From assembly GCA_951804985.1 (NCBI GenBank), contig OX638133.1, positions 34,187,963 to 34,251,962 of the forward strand: 64,000 bases of DNA, written 5' to 3'. The first letter of the stretch is position 1; each line of letters begins with the position of its first letter. The stretch is from Dryomyza anilis. Its lineage: Eukaryota; Arthropoda; Insecta; Diptera; Dryomyzidae. The position numbers and the translations under genes are program-made. The notes under the pieces are model-generated. The model ran no database searches. It had not been told where the DNA came from and worked only from the letters and a program-made list of their open reading frames with translations. Shown here piece by piece: positions 1-9,963 of this stretch.

Positions 1-835
1 TGTGTTTTGCTTTTGAGTATTTGGACCCGTGCACGACTCGTGCAAAGATTTTTTGTTCGTGTTTTTGTTTTTGCTTTTGTTTTTGTATATTGCTTTTGTT
101 TTTTGCTTTTGTGTTTTTGCTTTGGCTTTTGTGTTTTGTTTTTGTGTTTTTTGCTTTTGTTTTTGTGTTTTTTGCTTTTGTTTTTGTACTTTGCCAAGTT
201 TTTGTTTTTGCTTTTGTGTTTTTTGTCTCTTGTGTTTTTGCTTTTGCTTTAGTTTTCGTGTTTTTGCTTTTGTTTTTGTGTCTTTGCTTTTATTTTTGTT
301 TTTTGTTTTTATGTTTTTGTATTTTGCCTTTGTGTTTTGCTTTTGTGTTTTTGCTTTAGTTTTTGTGTGTTTTGCTTTTGTTTTTGTGTTTTGCTTTTGT
401 GTTTTTTCATTTGTTTTGTATCTTTGCTTTAGTTTTTGCTTTAGCCTTTGTTTTTGCTTTTGTTTTTTTTGTTTTTGCTTTTGTGTCTTTGCTATGTTTT
501 TGTTTATTTTTTTGATTTTGTGTTTTTGATTTTGCTTTTGATTTTGTGTTTTGGTTTTGTTTTTGCTTTTGCTTTAATATTTTTGATTTTGTGTTTTTGC
601 TTTTATTTTTGTGGTTCTGCTTTTGTTATTTGTATTTGCTTTTGCTTTTGTATTACCATCTTTTGTTTTGTTTTTATTTTGCTTTTGTGTGATTGCTTTA
701 GTTCCTGCTTTTGCTTTTGTTTATATGTTTGATTTTTGCTTTTGTTTTTGTGTGTTGCTTTTGATTTTTTTTTTGTATTTGAGTTTTTTGTGTTATCTTC
801 TTAGCTGGTGTAAGTCCCAAGTCGCCCCGTAGTCA
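1..835 (-). mobile_element. Helitron-like remnant with TTTTGC low-complexity array
   Basis: Read on the minus strand, the end near position 22 has the motif GTGCACGGGTCC. This matches the terminus of the copy at 58130-59130, whose palindrome lies just before CTAG. The inner boundary near 795-830 (TTAGCTGGTGTAAGTCCCAAGT) also matches the reverse complement of 58336-58360. Between them lie about 750 bases of degenerate TTTTGC/TTTTTG units. Long open frames here (166, 112, 94 residues of F, C, L, V) are products of the low-complexity repeat and not genes. No Rep/helicase sequence is present, so this is at best a non-autonomous remnant. Confidence 0.5.
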
Positions 836-1251
836 ATCAATCAATCTTGGCACGATGTCTTCCTTTTTTGATGAAATTGTGTGGATAGATAGCGACCGAA
901 AAGTAAAGAATAACTGTGTACTTAGTTTTTTTGATGTTTCAACTGCAAGAAAGTTATGCGAATCGAAACATCAAAGTACTATATTAGATAATTATTTATA
1001 TCTCTGTAACTAATTAACATATTTTAATGAGACTAATGGTTTAAATAAGCTTTATAATCGCGCATTCCAATAAAAATAATAATTTAAAAAATAAAATACA
1101 TTTAACTTAGAAAAAGTTAAAAATATTTTTCAAATCACTGTTACGTATACGCCCTACTATTTTAAAAATCAAAAACAATTTTGTATTAAAACCCTGGAGT
1201 TTTTCCCGTCGATAATTTCGATGGAATCTCCCATAGTTTCTGAACTATCAT
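836..1251. other. AT-rich flank without recognised feature
   Basis: Apparently unique DNA between the Helitron-like remnant and the left LTR. I see no coding frame or repeat. Its last four bases (TCAT, 1248-1251) are the left copy of the retrotransposon target duplication. Confidence 0.5.
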
Positions 1252-2859
1252 TGTTACGAGCCTGCAAGTTCAATTTAGTCCCGGCTAAGGATGGGTTCTT
1301 GAACAGGTTCATAAGCAAATTTTTCTGTTTTTCAATTCATTTTCTTAAACACAAAAACCTAACAAAACTTTAATACTGTCATTCTGTCATGAGGTATCTT
1401 GATGTTATTAGATACCCCTGGTCCTAGCCCACCCCATTCAGACAAGTCTGACCATGGTTATTGCTTGACCATATACGCAATAACCCCTAATGTGATACCA
1501 TTAAAAAAAATATCTGTGCTAACCTGTCTTCATTTTGTTTAGTTCCCTCCTCCTCTAAAAATAAATTTAGTCACTCATTTCTAATATCGTTTCAATTTTC
1601 ATTTAATACATGAAAAATTCATAATTAATCGAATAATAAACTAAACATTAATGACAAATTGAACAAACTTAGTAAATTATATATAGATTTATATATTTAC
1701 ATAATTAAGTTAAATATTTATTAATATATTAAAGTAAAATATTGATTAAGAAAATTAAAATTTACGATTAAGTTCAGCAAAATTGAAGTTTATGATTAGG
1801 AAAAATTTAATTTAACGAAAAAAATTAGCAAAGAAAAAAAAATGGTGTCAATTCACACTGTTATTAGTTAAATATCATTTTATTGTAATGACTAAAATTT
1901 ACTTATCCATTATTAGGTTGTTTTATTTTGCACAATAAAACATAATTTAGAAACAAAAGAAAACTTACTTATTTTGATCCATTTAAGGATGTCCGCATCT
2001 ATAAAATTTAAATAGCATCGTCCATTTATGTCCGTTGAGCGCTCAATGACTTGATGTGACTTGCCAATGCGAAAATTTAATTTTGTTCTAAAAGATTGTA
2101 GAAATATGGATTAATAAATTATAATTAATATTTAAAGAAACTAAACTAAATACTTTGCTAAATTTTATATACTAATTAAGTTACATTACATTAATTTAAA
2201 TATTAAATAGTATTTAAAAAAAATTAATTAAGTAATGAGAATAAAAACAAATAAATTATAATACAAATATTAGCAATTTATATGTTAAAGAAGGCACGTC
2301 CATGATTATAACTGCATGAAGATCCGCTGCCTACATAGGGCTGATGTAATGGTGGTGTGCGATAATTTCACCTAGACTTATGTTTGATTTGGTGACGTCA
2401 TGTGCTCGTGGTCAATAATGAAAGTTATCTGCGTTTAGTGGCGGTATACGTGCAATGCAAATTATTAAAAATGAGAACTTCCAACTTCCGCTATTATATT
2501 ATTTGCAACAATTTGATGACGTCATAGAATTCGTGAACGCAACAAGATGTGCACGGAAAACTGCTGGATTTTAGATGCGTTAGTGCAAATGCATGATTTT
2601 GAAGAATTTGCACTTTCAACGCACTGCACTTCCACGCTCTGTACCTTCAACGCACTGCACTTCCAACAACTACCAGCGCTGTTAATTAGTTAGATGCACT
2701 CTTAGTTAGATGCACAATCTAATCTCCTCGTTCAAATTTTCAAAAAAAACAATTTTCAAAATCAGCAGAAAGTTAAAATACGTCTGCTCTATTCAAGTTT
2801 TATTTTCTCCACCTTTTAAAAATTTTTTCATTTGACAATTTTTTAAAATTTCAAAATTT

Positions 2860-2897
<38 letters not shown>

Positions 2898-2930
2898 GTA
2901 GAAACTAGTGAAGTGGAGACATTTGCCACA
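1252..2930 (-). repeat. 3' LTR of the retrotransposon (left copy)
   Basis: Direct repeat of 8285-9963, with the same length and one observed mismatch. Read on the minus strand it begins TGTGGCAAATG and ends CTCGTAACA. It is strongly AT-rich and carries a run of 31 T on the plus strand (2862-2892). In the U3 half it has two perfect TGACGTCA palindromes and a 20-bp direct repeat spaced 31 bp apart (2615-2634, 2646-2665). Confidence 0.96.
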
Positions 2931-3067
2931 CCACCAAAACATTTGCCAAACCTGTGCAGGAAAATGATTTGGGAATCTACATGAAATCTTAATTTGTTTG
3001 TACGGTGTTCCGTGTGGCTCGACCCACGATTCGATTTAAACTTTTATAAGCCGGGCTGGTTGTGACA
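2931..3067 (-). other. Region between pol and 3' LTR; no clear polypurine tract
   Basis: These 137 bases should contain the plus-strand primer. On the minus strand the bases touching the LTR read GTTTTGGTGG, which is not a clean purine run. The LTR-edge sequence ACATTTGCCACACC (2920-2933) recurs 19 bases inward as ACATTTGCCAAACC (2939-2952). Any env gene is excluded by length. Confidence 0.6.
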
Positions 3068-6000
3068 TCATAATCTTAAATCTTTAGCATGAAAAACTCC
3101 TATAATTCGTCTATTCAAATCTTCCAACTTATACATGCAATTGCCGACTACAGAATGCACTTTTGCTTTAACAAATTTAGGTGCTAACTTAGCACTAAAT
3201 TGTTTTCCAAAATCGCTAATTTGAAAATTGCGACGATAAACTTCCTGTCCAGGCAAGTACGCATTTTGTTTACGGCTACGCAAATTGTAGGTTTTTGTGG
3301 TTTTTGCAAAAGTACGCTCAAGATTATTTCTGATTGCTCCATCAATGATCTGCATTTGATCCGATTTATGTATAACTTCCAATTCGCAGTCATTAAGTGC
3401 ATGCAATTTTTTTATCAAAGGATAAGCCGAACCATGTGTCACCATATTCCTACCGAATAGGCCGAAATAAGGACTCATGCCAATTGAGGAATGAACTGAA
3501 CTTCGCAGAGAAAGTCCTATAGAAGCTAGATTTTCATCCCAAGTGGTCTGATCTTCTTTTATATAAGAACGGATCGCTGCCAAAATTGAACGATTAACAC
3601 GCTCGGAAGCATTACTCTGAGGTGCATAAATACCTGTAAAGATGTGCCGAATTGCATAAGCTTTCATCATTTCAGAAAATTCTTTACTTGTGAACTGCTT
3701 TCCGTTGTCACTATGTATCATTTCAGGTACTCCAAACATTGAAAATACTTGACCTTCCAAAAACTTTATTATACTTGTCGAGTTCGCCTTTCGAAGTGGT
3801 TGCAAGAATACAAATTTAGAAAACTGATCTAAAACCACTAAGATGTTAATGTTACCACTTTTTGAGCGAGGATAGGGACCAAGCAAATCTATATACAGCT
3901 TCTGAAAAGGGCGTTCAATCAGTGTTTGTGCACCCATCGGAGGTCTTGTCACAAAATTTGGAGCTTTAGACATTTTACAAATATCGCATTGCCCAATGTA
4001 AACTTTTACTTGATTTGCCATATTAGGCCAATAGTACTTTTCTCTTAATCGAGCCAGGGTTTTCGAAATACCGCCGTGCGCTGCTTGTGGTGGATTATGA
4101 GCGGATGCTATCAAAGTTTCAGTTAATGCACTAGGAACCCACAACTTCCAGGTTAAAGTTTCAATATCAGCGCATTCTGAAGCAAACTGAGTTCTCTTAT
4201 ACACATATTTTTCAGAAACCTTGACATCTGGAAGCTGATCTTTGTTTGCATCCACATTTGATCTGAGATCACAATAATCCACTTCATCAAACTCAGGAGC
4301 ATCCAAGTCAATATCTACCACACACAAGTCAAAGGCTGCAACCTCATCATTCAATGATCGAGAAAGAGCATCTGGCACCACATTTTCTACACCCCGTCGA
4401 TGCTCAATTACAAAATCATAACCAGCCAGTGACAAGCTCCATCGAGCTAACCGACCCGAGAGATCTCTCTGATTCATCAACCATCGCAAACTTGCATGGT
4501 CGGTGATGATTTTAAATGGTTGCATTTCGAGATATGGTCTAAATTTTTTTACAGCGCTTACTGCTGCCAGACACTCTAACTCAGTCACTGAATAGTTCTT
4601 TTCAGCTTTGTTAAATTTTCGTGAGTAATAAAATATTGGCCTTTCTACTCCCTCGTCATCAGCTTGGCAAAGCACTGCCCCTAACCCTGTACTCGATGCA
4701 TCACATTGAACAACGAATGGTTTGTTATAATTTGGATGTATCAAAACTGGTGCAGAAGTTAGTGCACTTTTAAGCTGCTGCATTGACTCCAAAGCTTCAT
4801 CGCTAAAAACAAACTTCTTATTTTTCTTTAGCAAGTCAGTCAGTGGTGCACACAACGTTGAAAAATTTCGAACAAATTTGCGATAGTAGTTAGTCATTCC
4901 TAAAAACATGCGCACTTCGCGTGGATTTCTCGGAATCCTAAAATTGCGAATTGCCTGTACTTTTTCATCAGTAGTGTGAATGCCACCATTACCGATGAGG
5001 AAGCCAAGATAATTCACTTGCTTCATGCAAAATTTGGATTTTTCAACGTTAATGGTGAGCCCACTTCGCTGAATGCACTTAGCTACATTTTCTAACAATT
5101 TCATGTGCTCCTCAAAAGTGTTAGAGAAAACCAAAAGATCATCGAGGTAAACGAAAACCCTATCACGCAATTCTGCCGGCACCACTATATCCATCAAACG
5201 CATCATAGTTTGGGGTGCGTTGCAAAGCCCGAACGGCATCACTTTGAATTGATATAGCGGCTTTCCAGCCACCGTAAATGCTGTCTTTTCCCTACTCGAT
5301 TTTTCTAATGGGATTTGCCAGAATGCATCTTTCAAATCAATAGCAGAAACGAACCATGTACCTGAGAGACGCATTAAAAGTCCTTCGATGTTGGGAATTG
5401 GATATGCATCTTTAATCGTGACTTTATTCAACTCACGACTATCAACACACATCCGAAATTTACCAGGTTTTACCACACAAGCTACAGGAGAGGACCACGG
5501 ACTTTGGCTTTCTTCTATTACTCCTAACTTAAGCATCCGATCTATCTCCGCAAACAAGAGCTCCTCTTTAGCAGGAGATATAGGATAATGCCGACGTTTA
5601 ATAGGTTTTGCATCTTCCGTGTCAATTTTATGTTCCAGTAAAATCGTACGCCCTAAACCCATTTTAGCGTAAGATGGAAACATTAATTTTACCTTTTCTA
5701 ATGAACTACTTTGCTCGTCATTAAGAGTGTGTGCGTTTGTTTCTGTATTACAACTGTCCTTAACGACCTCCGAAACCATAAACTTATTCAAACCGAACAG
5801 GACCCAGAAATCGTATCCTAAATAGAGCTGTTGACAAAGATCTGGTACAATGTATAAAGTAATTTGTTTTGTTTCTCCTCTATACTCAATATCCACGTCA
5901 ATTTTGCCTACAGCTGGTATTGCCGCACCACTTGCAGTTCGTATGGTTGAATTAAATGTTTTGTACTCTTTATTATGTTGCTTCAAAAACTCAAGTGCTC

Positions 6001-6442
6001 CAGCGCCAAGAACACTGATGGTAGCACCGCTATCTAATAAACCTCTCAATTTGTCATTGAACAGTACTACCTCAGCAAACGGACGAGGGTCAGCGTTAAG
6101 CTCTGAAACATCTTTCAACACTGTACTTACTACTCGTCTGTGTTCTTGTCTCAAATCATTGTGTCTCTTTCTTGTTTTTAAAATACGATTTGAAATTGGT
6201 TTTAAAACAGATTCAGAAGGATTCTCTTCAAAAATTCTATTTCTAATTTTATGGTAATTTATCCATCGTTTAGAAAAAGAATTTTTAAACTCATCTGGAA
6301 CGTCATGTATAGCAGTATTTAAGAATTGTTTATCTGATTTTGGTTCGTCTTTATTTTTAATGCCGGGTATGTCATTTAAGAGGAGCTGAGCTCCCCGGTC
6401 AGTCTGCTCCTGTGACCATTTTTTGAAGCGCATTTTGGACAA
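3068..6442 (-). CDS. pol: Pol polyprotein: protease, reverse transcriptase, RNase H, integrase
   Basis: An open frame of 1124 residues (first ATG at 6433; the frame is closed by a stop just upstream of 6442), reached by -1 frameshift from gag. Aspartic protease: LLDSGATISVLG, D137. Reverse transcriptase about 290-480: D369 in SAIDLKDAFWQI and the catalytic YLDD at 432-435. RNase H about 575-695: D581, E621, D648 (TDHAS) and D691. Integrase: zinc-binding H782, H789, C819, C822, then catalytic D852 (IDLLG), D912 (SDNG) and E947 (SERVNR), with 34 residues between the last two. The C-terminal tail (about 1060-1124) has no chromodomain. All catalytic residues I looked for are present and there is no stop or frameshift. 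The proteins would act in the cytoplasmic particle, with integrase acting in the nucleus. Stop is TGA at 3070-3068. Confidence 0.97.
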   Translation of the reverse strand: MSKMRFKKWSQEQTDRGAQLLLNDIPGIKNKDEPKSDKQFLNTAIHDVPDEFKNSFSKRWINYHKIRNRIFEENPSESVLKPISNRILKTRKRHNDLRQEHRRVVSTVLKDVSELNADPRPFAEVVLFNDKLRGLLDSGATISVLGAGALEFLKQHNKEYKTFNSTIRTASGAAIPAVGKIDVDIEYRGETKQITLYIVPDLCQQLYLGYDFWVLFGLNKFMVSEVVKDSCNTETNAHTLNDEQSSSLEKVKLMFPSYAKMGLGRTILLEHKIDTEDAKPIKRRHYPISPAKEELLFAEIDRMLKLGVIEESQSPWSSPVACVVKPGKFRMCVDSRELNKVTIKDAYPIPNIEGLLMRLSGTWFVSAIDLKDAFWQIPLEKSSREKTAFTVAGKPLYQFKVMPFGLCNAPQTMMRLMDIVVPAELRDRVFVYLDDLLVFSNTFEEHMKLLENVAKCIQRSGLTINVEKSKFCMKQVNYLGFLIGNGGIHTTDEKVQAIRNFRIPRNPREVRMFLGMTNYYRKFVRNFSTLCAPLTDLLKKNKKFVFSDEALESMQQLKSALTSAPVLIHPNYNKPFVVQCDASSTGLGAVLCQADDEGVERPIFYYSRKFNKAEKNYSVTELECLAAVSAVKKFRPYLEMQPFKIITDHASLRWLMNQRDLSGRLARWSLSLAGYDFVIEHRRGVENVVPDALSRSLNDEVAAFDLCVVDIDLDAPEFDEVDYCDLRSNVDANKDQLPDVKVSEKYVYKRTQFASECADIETLTWKLWVPSALTETLIASAHNPPQAAHGGISKTLARLREKYYWPNMANQVKVYIGQCDICKMSKAPNFVTRPPMGAQTLIERPFQKLYIDLLGPYPRSKSGNINILVVLDQFSKFVFLQPLRKANSTSIIKFLEGQVFSMFGVPEMIHSDNGKQFTSKEFSEMMKAYAIRHIFTGIYAPQSNASERVNRSILAAIRSYIKEDQTTWDENLASIGLSLRSSVHSSIGMSPYFGLFGRNMVTHGSAYPLIKKLHALNDCELEVIHKSDQMQIIDGAIRNNLERTFAKTTKTYNLRSRKQNAYLPGQEVYRRNFQISDFGKQFSAKLAPKFVKAKVHSVVGNCMYKLEDLNRRIIGVFHAKDLRL

Positions 6443-7758
6443 TTAGCTATTACATAATTATCTTCACCGCAACGATAACAGAATAGACGATTGCTTTTTT
6501 GCATGCAATTTATCGCAATGTGACCGACACTCTTGCAATCAAAACACGTAAGACGGGAATGATCTGTGGCGTCACGCTTAGATTTTCGCACATCAACATT
6601 TAATGCTTCGACATGCTCCTGATGCTCCGGATCACCACTTGCTGTCAAAATTTCGTCAACAAAACTTAATTCGTTTATTTTAGGCCTAAAAGCAGATTTG
6701 TTCAGGTTGCCTTCAAGTTTCGAAACATGCTTCTCTGCACGGCGACACTCTTTGAGGAACTCAGACAAAGATTTAGTATTTGACGAGTGAATGAAAATAG
6801 TCATCTTACTATTAACATTTCGTTTGATAATTTCTATTATGTCTGAATCAGTCCTTGGAGCCTGCATGCGCGAATTTAGTTCTGCCAAAGAATTATAGAA
6901 CTGATCAAATGTTTCATTAAGTTTCTGTACGCGATTCATAATTTGATATTCGATATCACAATCGGTTTCAGAAGATCGGAAGTGGTCTTCCAGTGCTTTC
7001 TTCAAATAAAACCAAGATGCATTTGGATTCCTGGTAATCCATTGAAAATACCAAGACGCAGCAAGTCCTCTGAGCAAAATGTAGAGATTGCAAGCCACTT
7101 CCTCAAACGAATATTGCTGAGAAAGCGCAATATGCTCGACTCGTTTTAAAAAATCGTCGACACGCAAACCACTTTCTTCGCCAGAGAACCATACATTCCA
7201 CTTAGTCATGTCAAGTCTGTTGTGATGATTTTTAGTCATCGGTGTTCGTTGATATAAAACGTCACATTCGGTATCTGTTCTTCTGTTCGGGTTAGTTGGT
7301 TGTTCAACATTATTGGATTCAACCTCGACATTACGATTTGCGACACGGTAGCCTACATTACGTGTTTGTATACTTGGCGGATCAATCTGAACAGAAGATT
7401 GAGAAACTCCTTGCGTTACAGTCGGAATCTGAGACTGCATTATATTTGCAATTGACTCAGTTAATCTAGCAAACAATCGATTTTCTAACTCTAACATTTC
7501 TGTTGACACTCGCTGTGCAACTTGGGTAGCTATGAAACTTGTTACTTGCTCTTCTGCCATATCCTCATTATCTTCTCTAACATTTTCCGCAATATTAGCA
7601 GATTGTCCTGAATGAATATTTGGCGGAGAACTATTCACATTATTTCCTACTATTGTTATGTCTAAATCTGAATTATGTCCTTCATCTGCACTAAGCGTTC
7701 TGCGACGCTCTTGTCGCTGTCTTTCAGAATCTTGTCGCGTCACTCTACGAGTACTCAT
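6376..7758 (-). CDS. gag: Gag polyprotein (capsid-nucleocapsid)
   Basis: 460 residues; the structural protein that forms the intracellular particle and binds genomic RNA. Residues 1-170 are polar and basic at the N terminus (RRVTRQDSERQRQERRR). Residues about 185-345 look like the retrotransposon capsid fold: a WNVWFSGEE segment, a LLRGLAASWYFQW segment, then helices around FYNSLAELNSRM. A basic linker leads to the nucleocapsid. The first zinc knuckle is a canonical CX2CX4HX4C (C405, C408, H413, C418). The second keeps the spacing but has tyrosine instead of histidine (C427, C430, Y435, C440). The start is the only early ATG after the leader. The last 67 bases overlap pol in another frame, and the slippery heptamer falls at S445-K446-N447. 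No internal stop. Only the second knuckle is atypical. Confidence 0.93.
   Translation of the reverse strand: MSTRRVTRQDSERQRQERRRTLSADEGHNSDLDITIVGNNVNSSPPNIHSGQSANIAENVREDNEDMAEEQVTSFIATQVAQRVSTEMLELENRLFARLTESIANIMQSQIPTVTQGVSQSSVQIDPPSIQTRNVGYRVANRNVEVESNNVEQPTNPNRRTDTECDVLYQRTPMTKNHHNRLDMTKWNVWFSGEESGLRVDDFLKRVEHIALSQQYSFEEVACNLYILLRGLAASWYFQWITRNPNASWFYLKKALEDHFRSSETDCDIEYQIMNRVQKLNETFDQFYNSLAELNSRMQAPRTDSDIIEIIKRNVNSKMTIFIHSSNTKSLSEFLKECRRAEKHVSKLEGNLNKSAFRPKINELSFVDEILTASGDPEHQEHVEALNVDVRKSKRDATDHSRLTCFDCKSVGHIAINCMQKSNRLFCYRCGEDNYVIANCPKCASKNGHRSRLTGELSSS
6397..6424 (-). other. Programmed -1 frameshift site in the gag-pol overlap
   Basis: On the minus strand A AAA AAT (6424-6418) matches the X XXY YYZ heptamer in the gag reading phase (tcA AAA AAT). 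A one-base backward slip enters the pol frame as AAA AAA TGG. Directly downstream GGTCA (6417-6413) can pair with TGACC (6401-6397), and a second hairpin, GAGGAGC-TGA-GCTCCCC on the plus strand, lies at 6380-6396. The GGAGC in the first loop could pair with GCTCC of the second, giving a possible pseudoknot. The heptamer is seen directly; the fold is inference. The gap between heptamer and first stem is unusually short. Confidence 0.75.
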
Positions 7759-8265
7759 TGTAAATTACTAAATACCAAAACAAAATACTTTCAAAGAAAC
7801 TATAAAAATCTCAAAACTAATTTCAAATTTAATGTGAATCGAGGAGGAGGACAACTAATTAACGAAAACAGGTGAACAACTTATTTAAAATACAACATAA
7901 AACAACAAAAACCATATGTATATATGTTTCCGTTTGATTTAAAATCACCAACAACCTAAATATTATGTCAAATAATACGGGATTGATGAAACAAATGAAA
8001 CCAGGTAAACTAAATCTGCACAATGCACGACCATTCGACAAAGTACTATGAGCTGCAGACTTAATCACCTTTAATTGACATTTCATGACGTTCAATATTT
8101 TAAAATTTGTGATTACAAGTAACTAAAGCAATTTATCACAATTCGTTACCCTAACATTTTAGTAATCGAGACGAAAACTGTAAAGTACTTCTAACCACAA
8201 TTCCTTTCTGAGTTTAATGTATGTGTTTAGAAGAATTTATGTTCCTGAAGACTAACGTCTTCGGT
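7759..8265 (-). other. Leader (5' untranslated region) of the retrotransposon
   Basis: About 507 bases between the primer site and the gag ATG, read on the minus strand. It would hold any packaging signal. A 78-codon open frame (8095-7859) lies inside it, but it resembles no known protein and I treat it as chance. The gag start context is ACAATGAG. Confidence 0.7.
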
Positions 8266-8283
8266 GCCCCACGTTGGGCGCCA
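8266..8283 (-). promoter_or_regulatory. Primer binding site, tRNA-Lys
   Basis: On the minus strand, one base after the 5' LTR, lies TGGCGCCCAACGTGGGGC. These 18 bases are complementary to the 3' end of a tRNA-Lys (the Lys1,2 type), including the TGG that pairs with CCA. The same primer class is used by gypsy and by Osvaldo/Ulysses. The site is where minus-strand DNA synthesis would start. Confidence 0.93.
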
Positions 8284-8284
8284 T

Positions 8285-9892
8285 TGTTACGAGCCTGCAA
8301 GTTCAATTTAGTCCCGGCTAAGGATGGGTTCTTGAACAGGTTCATAAGCAAATTTTTCTGTTTTTCAATTCATTTTCTTAAACACAAAAACCTAACAAAA
8401 CTTTAATACTGTCATTCTGTCATGAGGTATCTTGATGTTATTAGATACCCCTGGTCCTAGCCCACCCCATTCAGACAAGTCTGACCATGGTTATTGCTTG
8501 ACCATATACGCAATAACCCCTAATGTGATACCATTAAAAAAAATATCTGTGCTAACCTGTCTTCATTTTGTTTAGTTCCCTCCTCCTCTAAAAATAAATT
8601 TAGTCACTCATTTCTAATATCGTTTCAATTTTCATTTAATACATGAAAAATTCATAATTAATCGAATAATAAACTAAACATTAATGACAAATTGAACAAA
8701 CTTAGTAAATTATATATAGATTTATATATTTACATAATTAAGTTAAATATTTATTAATATATTAAAGTAAAATATTGATTAAGAAAATTAAAATTTACGA
8801 TTAAGTTCAGCAAAATTGAAGTTTATGATTAGGAAAAATTTAATTTAACGAAAATAATTAGCAAAGAAAAAAAAATGGTGTCAATTCACACTGTTATTAG
8901 TTAAATATCATTTTATTGTAATGACTAAAATTTACTTATCCATTATTAGGTTGTTTTATTTTGCACAATAAAACATAATTTAGAAACAAAAGAAAACTTA
9001 CTTATTTTGATCCATTTAAGGATGTCCGCATCTATAAAATTTAAATAGCATCGTCCATTTATGTCCGTTGAGCGCTCAATGACTTGATGTGACTTGCCAA
9101 TGCGAAAATTTAATTTTGTTCTAAAAGATTGTAGAAATATGGATTAATAAATTATAATTAATATTTAAAGAAACTAAACTAAATACTTTGCTAAATTTTA
9201 TATACTAATTAAGTTACATTACATTAATTTAAATATTAAATAGTATTTAAAAAAAATTAATTAAGTAATGAGAATAAAAACAAATAAATTATAATACAAA
9301 TATTAGCAATTTATATGTTAAAGAAGGCACGTCCATGATTATAACTGCATGAAGATCCGCTGCCTACATAGGGCTGATGTAATGGTGGTGTGCGATAATT
9401 TCACCTAGACTTATGTTTGATTTGGTGACGTCATGTGCTCGTGGTCAATAATGAAAGTTATCTGCGTTTAGTGGCGGTATACGTGCAATGCAAATTATTA
9501 AAAATGAGAACTTCCAACTTCCGCTATTATATTATTTGCAACAATTTGATGACGTCATAGAATTCGTGAACGCAACAAGATGTGCACGGAAAACTGCTGG
9601 ATTTTAGATGCGTTAGTGCAAATGCATGATTTTGAAGAATTTGCACTTTCAACGCACTGCACTTCCACGCTCTGTACCTTCAACGCACTGCACTTCCAAC
9701 AACTACCAGCGCTGTTAATTAGTTAGATGCACTCTTAGTTAGATGCACAATCTAATCTCCTCGTTCAAATTTTCAAAAAAAACAATTTTCAAAATCAGCA
9801 GAAAGTTAAAATACGTCTGCTCTATTCAAGTTTTATTTTCTCCACCTTTTAAAAATTTTTTCATTTGACAATTTTTTAAAATTTCAAAATTT

Positions 9893-9930
<38 letters not shown>

Positions 9931-9963
9931 GTAGAAACTAGTGAAGTGGAGACATTTGCCACA
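8285..9963 (-). repeat. 5' LTR of the retrotransposon (right copy)
   Basis: Direct repeat of 1252-2930, including an identical 31-T run. As the 5' LTR it should contain the promoter and transcription start for the minus-strand transcript. I could not fix a TATA box or initiator in this AT-rich sequence. The LTR stops one base before the primer binding site. Confidence 0.96.
9426..9557. promoter_or_regulatory. Two CRE-type palindromes in the U3 of the 5' LTR
   Basis: The perfect 8-base palindrome TGACGTCA occurs at 9426-9433 and 9550-9557, and at 2393-2400 and 2517-2524 in the other LTR. This sequence is the known consensus for CREB/ATF-type bZIP factors. Both lie about 400-540 bases inside the element's 5' edge, a reasonable enhancer position. 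Function here is inferred only. Confidence 0.5.

Larger units (their letters stand above)
1252..9963 (-). mobile_element. Full-length gypsy-type (Osvaldo/Ulysses-like) LTR retrotransposon
   Basis: An 8712-bp element with two 1679-bp direct LTRs starting TG and ending CA, flanked by the perfect 4-bp duplication TCAT (1248-1251 and 9964-9967). The coding strand is minus. The order is 5' LTR, tRNA-Lys primer site, leader of about 500 bases, gag, pol (protease, reverse transcriptase, RNase H, integrase), 3' LTR. That domain order defines the Ty3/gypsy superfamily. Only 137 bases separate the pol stop from the 3' LTR, so there is no env-like third gene. Long LTRs, a Lys primer, 4-bp duplications and no env resemble the Osvaldo/Ulysses group of flies; that assignment is inference. 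Both genes are open end to end, and by eye the LTRs differ at one base (A at 1822, T at 8855). The copy is therefore very young and may still be competent. Confidence 0.96.

Noticed and set aside
7..832. Five overlapping frames rich in F, C, L and V
   Set aside because: They arise from the TTTTGC low-complexity array, which lacks stops in several frames; no start context, domain or codon pattern.
2931..3067. Possible env gene downstream of pol
   Set aside because: Only 137 bases remain before the 3' LTR, so no third gene fits.
3184..6257. Frames of 66-135 codons overlapping pol on either strand
   Set aside because: Shadows of the real pol frame.
7859..8095. 78-codon frame in the retrotransposon leader
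   Set aside because: No motif and no reason for translation; ordinary for a leader of this length.
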